This document shows, in pieces, positions 17,906-26,647 of a stretch of DNA of 64,000 bases (the first letter of the stretch is position 1; every line of letters starts with the position of its first letter). This DNA is from Criblamydia sequanensis CRIB-18. Lineage in GTDB: Bacteria; Chlamydiota; Chlamydiia; Chlamydiales; Criblamydiaceae. Position numbers and translations under genes: made by a program. The stretch lies in NCBI RefSeq assembly GCF_000750955.1, contig NZ_CCEJ010000008.1, positions 1 through 64,000 on the forward strand, written 5' to 3'. The notes beneath the pieces were generated by a model that was given only the letters and a program-made list of their open reading frames with translations, did no database searches and was not told where the DNA came from.

Positions 17906-18910
17906 ATGAATACAAATCAAAAAAGAATTGTCAATTGCAAAAGCGTCGATGTCAACCAGCTCATGCCCCTAAAATACCATTGGGCCTGGGAGCATTATAT
18001 CAATGGGTGTCATAATAATTGGATGCCGACAGAAGTCCCCATGCAAAAAGATATAGAGCAATGGAAATCTAATTTTCTAACGCCAGATGAAAGGCTTGTC
18101 CTTATGCGAAATTTAGGTTTTTTCAGTACAGCTGAAAGCCTTGTCGGCAATAATATTGTCCTTGCCATTTTTAAATTTATTACAAACGCCGAAGCAAGAC
18201 AATATTTACTTCGCCAAGCTTTTGAAGAAGCGATTCACACACATACTTTTCATTATATTGTGGAGTCTCTTTCTTTAAACAGCCATGAAGTTTTCAATAT
18301 GTATCATGAAATCAACAGTATTCATAAAAAAGATGCTTTTGAAATGAAGCTGACAGAGGAAATGATGCAAGACGGTTTTTCAACCTCTACAACAAAAGGC
18401 TTGCAAACTTTTCTTAAAAACCTCATTGGCTTTTACGTTATAATGGAAGGAATCTTCTTCTATAGCGGGTTTGCCATGATCCTGAGCCTTCAAAGGCAAA
18501 ATAAGATGACGGGTATTGGGGAACAGTTTCAATACATTTTAAGGGATGAATCGATTCATTTAAATTTTGGAATTGATTTGATAAACACTCTAAAGGAAGA
18601 AAACCCGGAAATCTGGACAGTCTCTTTTCAAAAAGAAATGCAAGATATGATTGAGGAAGCGGTTTTACTTGAAATTGCTTATGCCGAAGATTGTCTTCCA
18701 AGAGGAACGCTCGGCTTAAACGCATCTCTTTTTCACGATTATGTCGGTTACATAGCCGATCGAAGGCTTGAAAGGATCGGTTTAAAAAAACGTTATTTTA
18801 AAGCGTCTCCTTTTCCATGGATGAGCGAGTGCATTGATTTAGAGAAGGAGAAGAATTTCTTTGAAACAAGGGTAACTCAATACCAAAGCAGCAGCGCTCT
18901 TGTTTGGTAA
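17906..18910 (+). CDS. nrdB: Ribonucleotide reductase class Ic beta (R2) subunit
   Basis: 334 aa ferritin-like R2 that generates the oxidising cofactor for NrdA. The decisive segment is '[17 protein letters not shown]': F115 sits where class Ia enzymes carry the radical Tyr (E. coli 'IHSRSYTHII'), exactly as in C. trachomatis R2 ('HTHTF'). First-sphere ligands are E77 ('TAESLVGNN', Glu instead of the usual Asp, as in Chlamydia), E108 and H111, with a later '[10 protein letters not shown]' pair. This is the Mn/Fe class Ic signature, known to resist loss of activity by nitric oxide and oxidants. Oxygen is needed for cofactor assembly. Co-transcribed with nrdA and therefore presumably under the B12 riboswitch. 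Confidence 0.96.
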   Translation: MNTNQKRIVNCKSVDVNQLMPLKYHWAWEHYINGCHNNWMPTEVPMQKDIEQWKSNFLTPDERLVLMRNLGFFSTAESLVGNNIVLAIFKFITNAEARQYLLRQAFEEAIHTHTFHYIVESLSLNSHEVFNMYHEINSIHKKDAFEMKLTEEMMQDGFSTSTTKGLQTFLKNLIGFYVIMEGIFFYSGFAMILSLQRQNKMTGIGEQFQYILRDESIHLNFGIDLINTLKEENPEIWTVSFQKEMQDMIEEAVLLEIAYAEDCLPRGTLGLNASLFHDYVGYIADRRLERIGLKKRYFKASPFPWMSECIDLEKEKNFFETRVTQYQSSSALVW

Positions 18911-18926
18911 AGCTTAAATCATGGGA

Positions 18927-19481
18927 TTAAAAAAGAAAAAGGGCGGATAGCGCTTTATCCTTTTCATCAACAGGAAGGATTTCTTTGGAATACTGCTCTC
19001 GGAACCCTATTCCTAAAAAGAGACACGATTCTTTAAGCTTGCTTAAAAAACGATCATAGCACCCTTTGCCATAGCCGATGCGATGGCATTTGCTATCGAA
19101 GATCAAACCCGGAACCAAGACTAAGGATATTTGATCCGGGCTTATTTCTTTAGAGCGATCAGGGTCAGGCTCTAAAAGGCCAAAAGAGGAGATTTTTAGC
19201 TCTTTTTCACGGCTTTTTACTGCATAAGCTTTTAAGTCATGGGTGCTATCCACCCTTGGCAGCAAAAGCTTTCCCTCTTCTTCAAGAAAGTGATTGATTT
19301 TAAGCATCGAGATTTCAGTTTGAAAGCTCTCAAAGGACAATATAGAGGAGTGCTTTTTTGATAGATAGGCAATAGCATCAAAAAGCTCATTTTCAGCAGA
19401 TCTTTTTCTATCTTCTGAAAGGTCTTCCCTTTTTCTTTTGAACTCTTCTCTTAGAGCATGCTTTAATTCGCTCACAGTCAT
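18927..19481 (-). CDS. ygfA: 5-formyltetrahydrofolate cyclo-ligase
   Basis: 184 aa, standard length. Converts 5-formyl-THF to 5,10-methenyl-THF with ATP, returning a dead-end folate to the one-carbon pool. Typical features: N-terminal 'LREEFKRKREDLS', then 'LVPGLIFDSKCHRIGYGKGCYDRFL', the family signature (GhRlGyGgGyYDr) with the Lys/Arg-rich phosphate loop. Its start overlaps the stop of the YwqK-like gene by 4 bp (ATGA), so it is the last gene of that four-gene minus-strand operon. From memory, C. trachomatis has the same neighbour order (CT649 ygfA next to CT648). Confidence 0.92.
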   Translation of the reverse strand: MTVSELKHALREEFKRKREDLSEDRKRSAENELFDAIAYLSKKHSSILSFESFQTEISMLKINHFLEEEGKLLLPRVDSTHDLKAYAVKSREKELKISSFGLLEPDPDRSKEISPDQISLVLVPGLIFDSKCHRIGYGKGCYDRFLSKLKESCLFLGIGFREQYSKEILPVDEKDKALSALFLF

Positions 19482-20776
19482 TCTACCGGCTTTCCTTGTT
19501 GATAGTTTATTTTTCTTAAGAAATTACCGCTTGGATCAAATAGGGTCGCAATTCCTTTGCCGTCCTTAACTTCTGAAACGGCTGTCCGATCCCCTTTCTT
19601 AAAATATTTTCCCTTAACAAGTTTGTCTTTCTCATATTCTTCAAGCATCATCATGTTTCCGTTTTCATACCATGCGGTTAAAATTCCATTTTTAACATTC
19701 TCGCTCATTTCACGCTGGCTTTCTAGAACCCCGTTTGAAAACCAAGTTTTAGTAACGCCCTGGATTTTGCCGTCATGCCAATTGATTGAAAGATGCTTTA
19801 CACCTTCTTTTCCAACTTCTTCAAAGGAATAATACTCAATCTCTTCCCCATGCTTTAGACCGTTTTTTATGCGGTAAGAGCTTGTCAAGATGCCATTTTT
19901 ATCAAATTCTTTGATTTCGCCTTCCACGATGCCATTATTTATTTCATTAAGGCTAAGTAATCGATTTTCGTTGAAAATAGCCCGAACCCCTTTTCCATTT
20001 TTCACTCCCGCAATCTCTTTTTCATTTTTGTCGTAATACTTGCCTTCCATTAATCGGTCTAATTTATAAGTCTCTTGAGCAGCAAGTTTCCCATTAGGCC
20101 AATAACCGTAGAGAGGGCCTGTTTTTTTATCATCTTCATATTGGATTTTTTGAAAAAGTTTACCGTCAGGATGATAAATTTCTAAAGTGCCGTGGATTTT
20201 ACCTTGGCTAAAGGGGACTTTTTTATGAATTTTTCCGTTTGTATGGTAGTAAAGAGATTCGTCTTCTAAAACGCCTTTAGTATAGCTGATTTCAGCAAGA
20301 AGACGCCCTTTATCGTCATAGGCGTCGGCAAGTCCATCAAAAAGCCATGTTTGGGCTGAAGACGGACCCAAATCAGCAAGGCCTCCTATCACATAAACCC
20401 TAAGCTTTAATTGCCCATTTTCATGCCACTCGTAGTAGGGTCCCATCGCGCTTTGATTTAAAGCTTCGATATACTGTTTAATCTGTCCATTCGCGTGATA
20501 GCTTGTAATAATGGATTTTTGCTCCCCTTTGCTATTTCTTGCAAAGACACGGGTCACTCTTTGATAAGATTGAGGCCTAAAAAAATCGACATCTTGGTAT
20601 TGTTTTAGACGCTCTCCCGACTGGATAGTTTCTGAAACGCCGCTTCTATCAATGAAGTTAATGCTTGTTAAGGGAGGAAGTTTTTCCTTTTGCTTTTTGG
20701 CAGGCGCCCCAAAAAGGCTGCTCGCCCCTATCAAAACAAAACATGCAAAAAGTATTACAAAAGGTTTTAGTCTCAT
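19478..20776 (-). CDS. Exported YwqK/MORN-like repeat protein (CT648-like)
   Basis: 432 aa. Signal peptide at residues 1-24 (hydrophobic 'FVILFACFVLIGASSLFGA'). The mature part is made of about nine beta-hairpin repeats of the YwqK/MORN-variant type, each with a 'Y..NG.l......g...G....y...G.l' pattern, for example 'YYHTNGKIHKKVPFSQGKIHG' region and 'YGYWPNGKLAAQETY'. Such repeats form extended beta-rich surfaces with unclear ligands; in some bacteria YwqK proteins are antitoxin-like. Exported, so periplasmic or surface. Overlaps its neighbours by 4 bp on both sides, so it is tightly co-translated with the PilN-like gene and ygfA. Corresponds by position to chlamydial CT648 (recollection). Confidence 0.75.
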   Translation of the reverse strand: MRLKPFVILFACFVLIGASSLFGAPAKKQKEKLPPLTSINFIDRSGVSETIQSGERLKQYQDVDFFRPQSYQRVTRVFARNSKGEQKSIITSYHANGQIKQYIEALNQSAMGPYYEWHENGQLKLRVYVIGGLADLGPSSAQTWLFDGLADAYDDKGRLLAEISYTKGVLEDESLYYHTNGKIHKKVPFSQGKIHGTLEIYHPDGKLFQKIQYEDDKKTGPLYGYWPNGKLAAQETYKLDRLMEGKYYDKNEKEIAGVKNGKGVRAIFNENRLLSLNEINNGIVEGEIKEFDKNGILTSSYRIKNGLKHGEEIEYYSFEEVGKEGVKHLSINWHDGKIQGVTKTWFSNGVLESQREMSENVKNGILTAWYENGNMMMLEEYEKDKLVKGKYFKKGDRTAVSEVKDGKGIATLFDPSGNFLRKINYQQGKPVE

Positions 20777-21396
20777 AAATATTCTCTTTTTAATAATTTC
20801 ATATCTAAAACAAAGGTCTCATTGTTATCCGCATGTCTTTTTCGATCTATTTTAAAGTCCATAACAAGCAGTTGCGGCCTGTTGGCAAGCGGCTTGAATT
20901 CACCGATTGTTACCCCCTCGATTCTAGATAAAAGATTTTTCAAATCGGTAACGTTTAATTCAACAGGATGAGTTAAGGTTTCCATCGTTTCTTGATAAAA
21001 GGGAAATGATTGAACGACCCCTTCTGTAAAATTCAGACTGTTTTGAGACCCGGATAAAAGTTCGAGTCGCTTCTTGATGGCAGGGTCTCCGGGAAAATTT
21101 TTATGATTTACAATTTTTTGAAGCGCTTCGATTTCCGGATCTAAAAAAACCAACGTTTCAAGGTGTTTATCTATATAAAAGTGATCGGCTTCCCTAAAGG
21201 CATTCATGACGCTTATATTGATAGACTGTCTTTTGCCGTGCTCGGCCGTCATCTCTTTCACATGCTGAACTTTTTCTTTCATCATTTCCAGCTCTTCAAG
21301 CTGTCCATAAAGAAGCATGGCCACAAAACAAAGGGGTAAAAAACCAACGATTGTTAAATAAAGAAACCATCTCGATTGAGGAATTTTATTAAACAT
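20773..21396 (-). CDS. Single-pass membrane protein, PilN/GspM-like position (CT647-like)
   Basis: 207 aa. A short cytoplasmic tail is followed by one membrane helix at residues ~12-30 (LYLTIVGFLPLCFVAMLLY), then a coiled-coil-like stretch (EELEMMKEKVQHVKEMTAE region) and a small globular C-terminus. This is the topology of PilN/PilO or GspM proteins. It starts directly after the end of the PilM/GspL-like gene, supporting a paired inner-membrane platform. I see no catalytic motif. By neighbourhood it matches CT647 of C. trachomatis, an uncharacterised protein (recollection). Function inferred from context only. Confidence 0.55.
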   Translation of the reverse strand: MFNKIPQSRWFLYLTIVGFLPLCFVAMLLYGQLEELEMMKEKVQHVKEMTAEHGKRQSINISVMNAFREADHFYIDKHLETLVFLDPEIEALQKIVNHKNFPGDPAIKKRLELLSGSQNSLNFTEGVVQSFPFYQETMETLTHPVELNVTDLKNLLSRIEGVTIGEFKPLANRPQLLVMDFKIDRKRHADNNETFVLDMKLLKREYL

Positions 21397-23076
21397 TTAA
21401 AAGCTCCTTAATGAGGGGTAAAAAGTTTTATCTTTCAAGAAAAAGGACGTGCGGTATCGGCCTCGGCTTGAACTCCATTTTATTTCAGCTTTCGGATCCA
21501 CAAAATCATTTGGCTCAATCAAAGCGTCATGAAACTCTCTTGCGAGTTTTGGCGTCGCGCTTGTAAATTCAAGCTCTATTTTAACTTGATAATGATTTTG
21601 TTTTTTCTTCTCTTCAGGCCTTTTGACAAGCGTATAGCTTAAAGACTCAACTTCAATGCCTTTTTTTTCATTTTCGTCTTTTTCAAGCTTGATTTTAGGG
21701 TGAGTTGAAAGCCAGCCAAGGACATCGCTCACCCTTGGAGTATTCGGTAATAAGGCAATAGTGTCAGGCGCCTCTTTAATTTGTTTTTCCATTCTTTCGA
21801 TCTCAAAAGCAATATCTTCTTTAGACATATCCTGAATGGGTATTATTTTCCGGTTCTCTTGCGAGTTTGATTTTTTTTCATAAGCTTTGATGGCGTAAGA
21901 GAGGGATTGGTTGAATGTGGATCTGGCCTCCTGGAAAGATTCCCTTAATTCGTTTTCCTTATAGTCTATATAGGAGGAACCGGCAAAATAAAGGCTTGAG
22001 GCTGCGGTAAGACATGCGCCTATATACAAAAGAGCCGGTTTTAATAGGCGTTTCCAGGATTTTGAATAGGCGAGATCCCCTTTTCTAAAATTAATAAGAG
22101 CCTTTGACTTTGGCAACCCCATAAGCCCAAGACCAATTGCAAGCGCACCTTTTAAAAGCAATTCTTTAGGGAACTCGTTACTAAGAGAGGCAACCTCTAT
22201 TTCATCTTTTTTAATTTCATTTAAAAAAAACTGCTTAAGCGAGGGCAGGCTGACAATCTCACCGGTTATTAGAATTTTTACCGAATCATCCTCTTTAAGC
22301 TGTTTTGAGAGCTGGCTAATCCCTCTCTTGAGATTTAGTTTAATCTCATTTAGAACCCCTTTTGTTTCGTTGAAGCCCTCTTGAATGTCTTGGGAAAAAT
22401 CGAAAGTTTCAAAGGACGGCAAAGAAGGGCTTGCTTCCTCGCTAAAATATTGCTTTAGTTGAGACAGTGATATTTCAAGGTACTGCGAGGCCAAAACTTT
22501 CCCCTCTTTTAAAAGGGTAGCAAGGCAATTCTCGTTATCCACATGTAAAATAAAATAAGCTCTATCCGTTTTAACGAAATGACCGCCAAATTCTGCAAGA
22601 GCGCTTGAATAGGAGGTCACAACTTCGGGGTCCAATCCGTAAGACTCCAGGTCTTTTAAATGGAGGCTTAAAGCGTCTTTTTTAACAGCAAATAATGTGA
22701 TGACGCATCCCTTTTCTTCATGGCTTACAATCTGCCAGTCTAAAATAGATTGTTCGATCGGAAAAGGAAGTAAAGGCTCTGCTTGAAAAGACAAAGCTTC
22801 CTCAATGTCTTTCTCTTTTTTTAAAGGAAGAAAAAGGCTTCTGATTAAACAAGCTGAGGGGTCAATCGCGGTGATTAAAACCCTGCCTTCTACGCTTTTT
22901 TTCAATAGTTCTTTATATTCTCTGTCAAGCGGCTTTACATCTTCTATCACAGCTTGGAAAGTAGAGAGTTTTTCTAGGGATTTTGCCTTTTTTTTCCATG
23001 AAGCTTGAACCATTGTCACTTGGGTAGAATCAAAAGAAATCCCGATTGTTTTTTCAGCATCAATAGGCTCTTGCAT
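21397..23076 (-). CDS. PilM/GspL-like actin-fold protein with membrane helix (CT646-like)
   Basis: 559 aa. Residues ~1-320 look like a PilM/GspL-type actin-like ATPase fold: N-terminal 'TIGISFDSTQVTMVQASW' (phosphate-1 strand), 'LITAIDPSACLIRSLFLPLK', 'FQAEPLLPFPIEQSILDWQ' (the common 'lp.p.e....d'), and 'ILITGEIVSLPSLKQFF' (adenosine-side strand). A single membrane helix follows at ~345-365 ('LLYIGACLTAASSLYFAGSSY'), then a periplasmic domain of ~190 residues with a coiled-coil start. This resembles a PilM-PilN fusion or GspL of type II secretion. First gene of the operon ending in ygfA. Likely part of a secretion/pilus platform; chlamydial counterpart CT646 from memory. Confidence 0.6.
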   Translation of the reverse strand: MQEPIDAEKTIGISFDSTQVTMVQASWKKKAKSLEKLSTFQAVIEDVKPLDREYKELLKKSVEGRVLITAIDPSACLIRSLFLPLKKEKDIEEALSFQAEPLLPFPIEQSILDWQIVSHEEKGCVITLFAVKKDALSLHLKDLESYGLDPEVVTSYSSALAEFGGHFVKTDRAYFILHVDNENCLATLLKEGKVLASQYLEISLSQLKQYFSEEASPSLPSFETFDFSQDIQEGFNETKGVLNEIKLNLKRGISQLSKQLKEDDSVKILITGEIVSLPSLKQFFLNEIKKDEIEVASLSNEFPKELLLKGALAIGLGLMGLPKSKALINFRKGDLAYSKSWKRLLKPALLYIGACLTAASSLYFAGSSYIDYKENELRESFQEARSTFNQSLSYAIKAYEKKSNSQENRKIIPIQDMSKEDIAFEIERMEKQIKEAPDTIALLPNTPRVSDVLGWLSTHPKIKLEKDENEKKGIEVESLSYTLVKRPEEKKKQNHYQVKIELEFTSATPKLAREFHDALIEPNDFVDPKAEIKWSSSRGRYRTSFFLKDKTFYPSLRSF

Positions 23077-23331
23077 GAACCGTCTTCCTTTTTAAAGAAT
23101 TAAATAAACACTATAACATAAATTTAAATATCGGAAAACTTTATTAATTAGATACTTGAGGAGGGCAAAACTGTTTCCGTGATCCTATAAAATTGAATTC
23201 TAAAAGCTTATAAAAACACTGTTTTATCAAGCCAAATTTCCCTTTAGTGATATAAACTTGCCAAGACAGAGGTTTTCTAAGCCCTCTTCTTTTAAGTGGG
23301 ACTTAATGGTTTCCATGATAAGTGTCACTTT

Positions 23332-23610
23332 CTAACGGTTTTTTGTCCCGGGAGAGCCTTTTTTCTTCTGTCTTAATGCCAGCTTATCAGCACTAGAGAC
23401 GCCTGAATTTAAAATTAATTTTTTATTTCCTGAAGCGGTATTTTTTTTATCTCTCGCTTGATGAACTTTGGAAATAGTTTTGGGACTTTGAGTCAATTCC
23501 TCTAGTTTTAAATCTTTAAGTGATTGAAATAAAAAAAAAGAGGTAGCCAAAAGTCCTAACGAAGCAAAACTAAAAGCGGTGGTCTTAAGAGAGGTTTTCA
23601 TTGATCGCAT
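23332..23610 (-). CDS. Small basic protein with N-terminal hydrophobic helix
   Basis: 92 aa, not recognised. Residues ~10-30 (TAFSFASLGLLATSFFLFQSL) are a signal peptide or membrane anchor; the remainder is strongly basic (many Lys/Arg, ending 'KKKGSPGTKNR') and looks disordered. A second Met at position 4 is an equally plausible start. No good ribosome-binding site is visible. It lies 255 bp upstream of the PilM-like gene's start on the same strand and might be an accessory part of that locus, but nothing proves it. Confidence 0.45.
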   Translation of the reverse strand: MRSMKTSLKTTAFSFASLGLLATSFFLFQSLKDLKLEELTQSPKTISKVHQARDKKNTASGNKKLILNSGVSSADKLALRQKKKGSPGTKNR

Positions 23611-23783
23611 TTTTGATAGAAATGTTAAGAGGGTCGCTTGCTAAAAGCTGTTCAAATAAAATATTTTTTATTAATTGAAGTCAAGAACGCAAGAAAAAAT
23701 TTTTAATTGAAAACTTTTCTTGCACCTCCTTAAGGAACAATGCTAAAAGAAGTTTACATCTGAAAATTTTGGTGTACGCTTTT

Positions 23784-24740
23784 ATGATCTCAAATATCAA
23801 AGTTGAAAAAACTCCCAAGCCTTTCATCTATCGGAGGCTTCATTCTTTTATGGGGCTTATGCTCGTTCTCTTTCTTTTAGAGCATCTGATCACAAACTCG
23901 CAAACTGCCTACTTTATTGGAGATGATGGTAATGGGTTTATTAAATCAGTTAATTTTATCCACAGTTTACCCTACTTGCCTGTCCTGGAAATTCTTTTAT
24001 TAGGGATACCTTTTGCGATCCACATTATTTGGGGTATAAAATACGCCTGGGAATCCAAGTCAAATAGTTATGAGAATACAGGGATTACACCCTATCTTCC
24101 CGATTATCCAAGAAATCATGCCTATACCTGGCAAAGAATCACCTCCTGGATTTTAATTGTGGCGGTTCTCCTTCATGTCTATCAAATGCGTTTTAGCGCC
24201 TATCCAGTAAAAGAAAAAATAAATGGTGAAGCCCTTTACCTTGTTCCTGTCACACTTGATGATGGGCTTTACACTCTTTCAAAGCGTATTAATGTGACAC
24301 TTTATGATCGTAAACAAATCGAAGCCCTATCTTCGAAAATTTCAACTTTTAAAGAAAATCAAGAAGATTCAAAAGTGCAAAATGCCCTTGCCAAGCAGAC
24401 AAAAGAAGAAGAAAACCAATTCCTTTCAGCCTTAAATAGGCCTTCTTTAAAAGAAAATGAGGGCATGGCTGTATCAAAAAATCCGGGGACAGCTTTTCTT
24501 TTGAACGTTCGAGAAGTTTTTAAGAGCCTGACCATGCGAATATTTTATACTTTATTTGTAATCTTTGCAGCTTTCCATGCTTGTAATGGCTTATTTACTT
24601 TTGCTATCTCTTGGGGGATTACTTTGTCTCAAAGATCGCAAAAATTAATGAGAACTTTCTCAAATGGCTTGATGGCGCTTCTTATTTTTTTAGGTTTATC
24701 TGCAATTTGGTTCTCAACATTAATTAATTTAAAACAGTAG
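23784..24740 (+). CDS. sdhC: Succinate dehydrogenase cytochrome b subunit (type B)
   Basis: Membrane anchor of complex II, with di-heme b-type topology as in Bacillus-type SdhC. I start at the ATG at 23784; the frame is also open from a TTG 15 bases upstream, and neither has a clear ribosome site. From that ATG it is 318 aa. Five spans can be placed: ~'FMGLMLVLFLLEHLITNS', 'VLEILLLGIPFAIHIIWGI', 'RITSWILIVAVLLHVYQMRF', 'FYTLFVIFAAFHACNGLF' and the C-terminal helix. Each of the first four carries a His (H24-like, EH, IH, LH, FH) suitable as heme ligand. A hydrophilic stretch of ~100 residues between spans 3 and 4 is much longer than in B. subtilis SdhC (~200 aa total). Confidence 0.9.
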   Translation: MISNIKVEKTPKPFIYRRLHSFMGLMLVLFLLEHLITNSQTAYFIGDDGNGFIKSVNFIHSLPYLPVLEILLLGIPFAIHIIWGIKYAWESKSNSYENTGITPYLPDYPRNHAYTWQRITSWILIVAVLLHVYQMRFSAYPVKEKINGEALYLVPVTLDDGLYTLSKRINVTLYDRKQIEALSSKISTFKENQEDSKVQNALAKQTKEEENQFLSALNRPSLKENEGMAVSKNPGTAFLLNVREVFKSLTMRIFYTLFVIFAAFHACNGLFTFAISWGITLSQRSQKLMRTFSNGLMALLIFLGLSAIWFSTLINLKQ

Positions 24741-24745
24741 CCCTT

Positions 24746-26644
24746 ATGGTCAGAAATACAGAAAAAAAAGTTGTGGTTGTGGGAGGAGGTCTTGCCGGCC
24801 TTACAGCCACTATGAAACTTGCTGAAAAAGGATGCGAGGTCTTTTTAGTCTCCGTCACAAAAGTCAAACGATCCCATTCTGTTTGCGCTCAAGGCGGAAT
24901 TAATGCCGCGATCAATGAAAAAGGGGAAAACGACTCTCCTATCATTCATGCTTATGACACCATAAAAGGAGGCGATTTTTTAGCAAATCAGCCGCCTGTC
25001 GTAGAAATGTGCTTTGCAGCCCCCTCAATCATTCACATGATGGATCGCTTTGGCTGCCCTTTTAATCGAACGCCTGAAGGAAATCTTGATTTCAGACGTT
25101 TCGGGGGTACCCTTTACAATAGAACCGCTTTTTGCGGGGCATCGACCGGCCAACAACTTCTTTATAGCTTAGATGAACAAGTAAGACGCTTTGAAGTCAA
25201 AGGGCTTGTCCATAAGTTTGAAAACCATGAATTTTTGCGCCTTGTTCTTGACGAAAATGGAATTACAAGAGGCGCTTGCATCATGGATCTTTTTAACTTA
25301 AATCTTTTTACCTTGAAAGCCGATGCCGTTGTGATCGCAACAGGGGGTCTTGGCCTTCTCTATAAAAAATCCACTAATTCCACATTTTGCACAGGGGCTG
25401 CGAACGGCAGGCTTTACCGTCAAGGAATGAAATACGCGAACGGTGAATTTATACAAATCCATCCGACCGCCATCCCCGGAATTGATAAAATGAGGTTGAT
25501 GAGTGAGTCTGCAAGGGGTGAAGGCGGCCGTATTTGGGTTTATGGCGATAGCTCAAAAAAAATTAAAGCTCCTGACGGCAATGAAGTGCCTTGCGGTAAA
25601 ACAAATGAACCTTGGTACTTTTTAGAAGAGCTTTATCCGGCTTACGGCAACTTGGTGCCTCGCGACATTGGTGCGAGAGAAATTCTAACTATCTGCGAAA
25701 TGGGCCTTGGCGTTGATGGCAAGATGCAAGTTTACCTGGATGTCAGTCATTTATCTAAAGAAAAATTGGCAAAACTTGCGTCCATTTTAGAAACATATGA
25801 GAAGTTTACAGGGGATGACCCTTCTAAAATTCCAATGAGAATCTTTCCGGCCGTTCATTATACGATGGGCGGCGCTTGGGTCGATTGGCCGGCAGCAAAT
25901 GACCTTGACCGCTACACACGCTTTCGTCAAATGACGAATATCCCCGGCTGTTTTAATGTCGGAGAATCCGATTACCAATATCATGGCGCCAATAGGCTGG
26001 GAGCCAATTCTCTGCTTTCTTGTATTTTTGGCGGCTTAATCACGGGCGTTGAAGTAGTTCGCTATATTGAGAGCTTAAATACGAGGGCGAGCGAAATCAG
26101 CCAACACTCTTATGAGAAGGCGATTGCAGAGGAAGAATCCTTTAAAAAAGATCTACTTTCAAGAAGCGGTAACGAAAATGTCCATAAGCTGCATGACGAG
26201 CTTGCGGATTGGCTCGTCAGATATGTCACGGTTAAAAGAAACAACAAGGATTTAGCCCTTACCTTAAATAAAATAAAAGAATTGAAAGAGCGATTTAAAA
26301 ATATTTCACTAGATGACAGAGGTCAATTTGTCAATCAAACGTATGTTTTTGCCAACCAATTCGAATACATGCTTGACCTTGCGGAAATTATAACAAAAGG
26401 AGCCCTTCTTCGAGATGAATCAAGAGGAGCCCACTATAAATCCGATTTTCCGAAAAGAGATGATGAACATTGGCTAAAAACAACTATTGCCTCGTATAAC
26501 CTTGAAGATAATGGCCCCGTTATCAGCTACGAACCCGTCGATTTAAGACATATCAAAGAACTTGTTAAACGAGACTACACGAAAGCTGCAAAGCATGAGG
26601 CCCATTTAGAAAATTTACCAGAAAAAATTCAGTTCCCGGTTTAA
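24746..26644 (+). CDS. sdhA: Succinate dehydrogenase flavoprotein subunit
   Basis: 632 aa, the covalent-FAD subunit of complex II, oxidising succinate to fumarate at the cytoplasmic face. 'VVVVGGGLAGLTATMKLAE' is the Rossmann FAD site. 'RSHSVCAQGGINAA' carries the His that binds FAD covalently. 'GEFIQIHPTAIPG' and 'SESARGEGGRIWV' hold substrate-binding His/Thr and the catalytic Arg region, 'VHYTMGGAWVDW' the second His and 'GESDYQYHGANRLGANSLLSC' the C-terminal FAD contact. Five bases after sdhC stop and 3 bases before sdhB, so a clear sdhCAB operon. Confidence 0.97.
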   Translation: MVRNTEKKVVVVGGGLAGLTATMKLAEKGCEVFLVSVTKVKRSHSVCAQGGINAAINEKGENDSPIIHAYDTIKGGDFLANQPPVVEMCFAAPSIIHMMDRFGCPFNRTPEGNLDFRRFGGTLYNRTAFCGASTGQQLLYSLDEQVRRFEVKGLVHKFENHEFLRLVLDENGITRGACIMDLFNLNLFTLKADAVVIATGGLGLLYKKSTNSTFCTGAANGRLYRQGMKYANGEFIQIHPTAIPGIDKMRLMSESARGEGGRIWVYGDSSKKIKAPDGNEVPCGKTNEPWYFLEELYPAYGNLVPRDIGAREILTICEMGLGVDGKMQVYLDVSHLSKEKLAKLASILETYEKFTGDDPSKIPMRIFPAVHYTMGGAWVDWPAANDLDRYTRFRQMTNIPGCFNVGESDYQYHGANRLGANSLLSCIFGGLITGVEVVRYIESLNTRASEISQHSYEKAIAEEESFKKDLLSRSGNENVHKLHDELADWLVRYVTVKRNNKDLALTLNKIKELKERFKNISLDDRGQFVNQTYVFANQFEYMLDLAEIITKGALLRDESRGAHYKSDFPKRDDEHWLKTTIASYNLEDNGPVISYEPVDLRHIKELVKRDYTKAAKHEAHLENLPEKIQFPV

Positions 26645-26647
26645 GTT

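Noticed and set aside
23227-23316. 29-codon minus-strand frame (METIKSHLKEEG...) between the PilM-like and small basic genes
   Set aside because: No ribosome site and no recognised relative; too little support.
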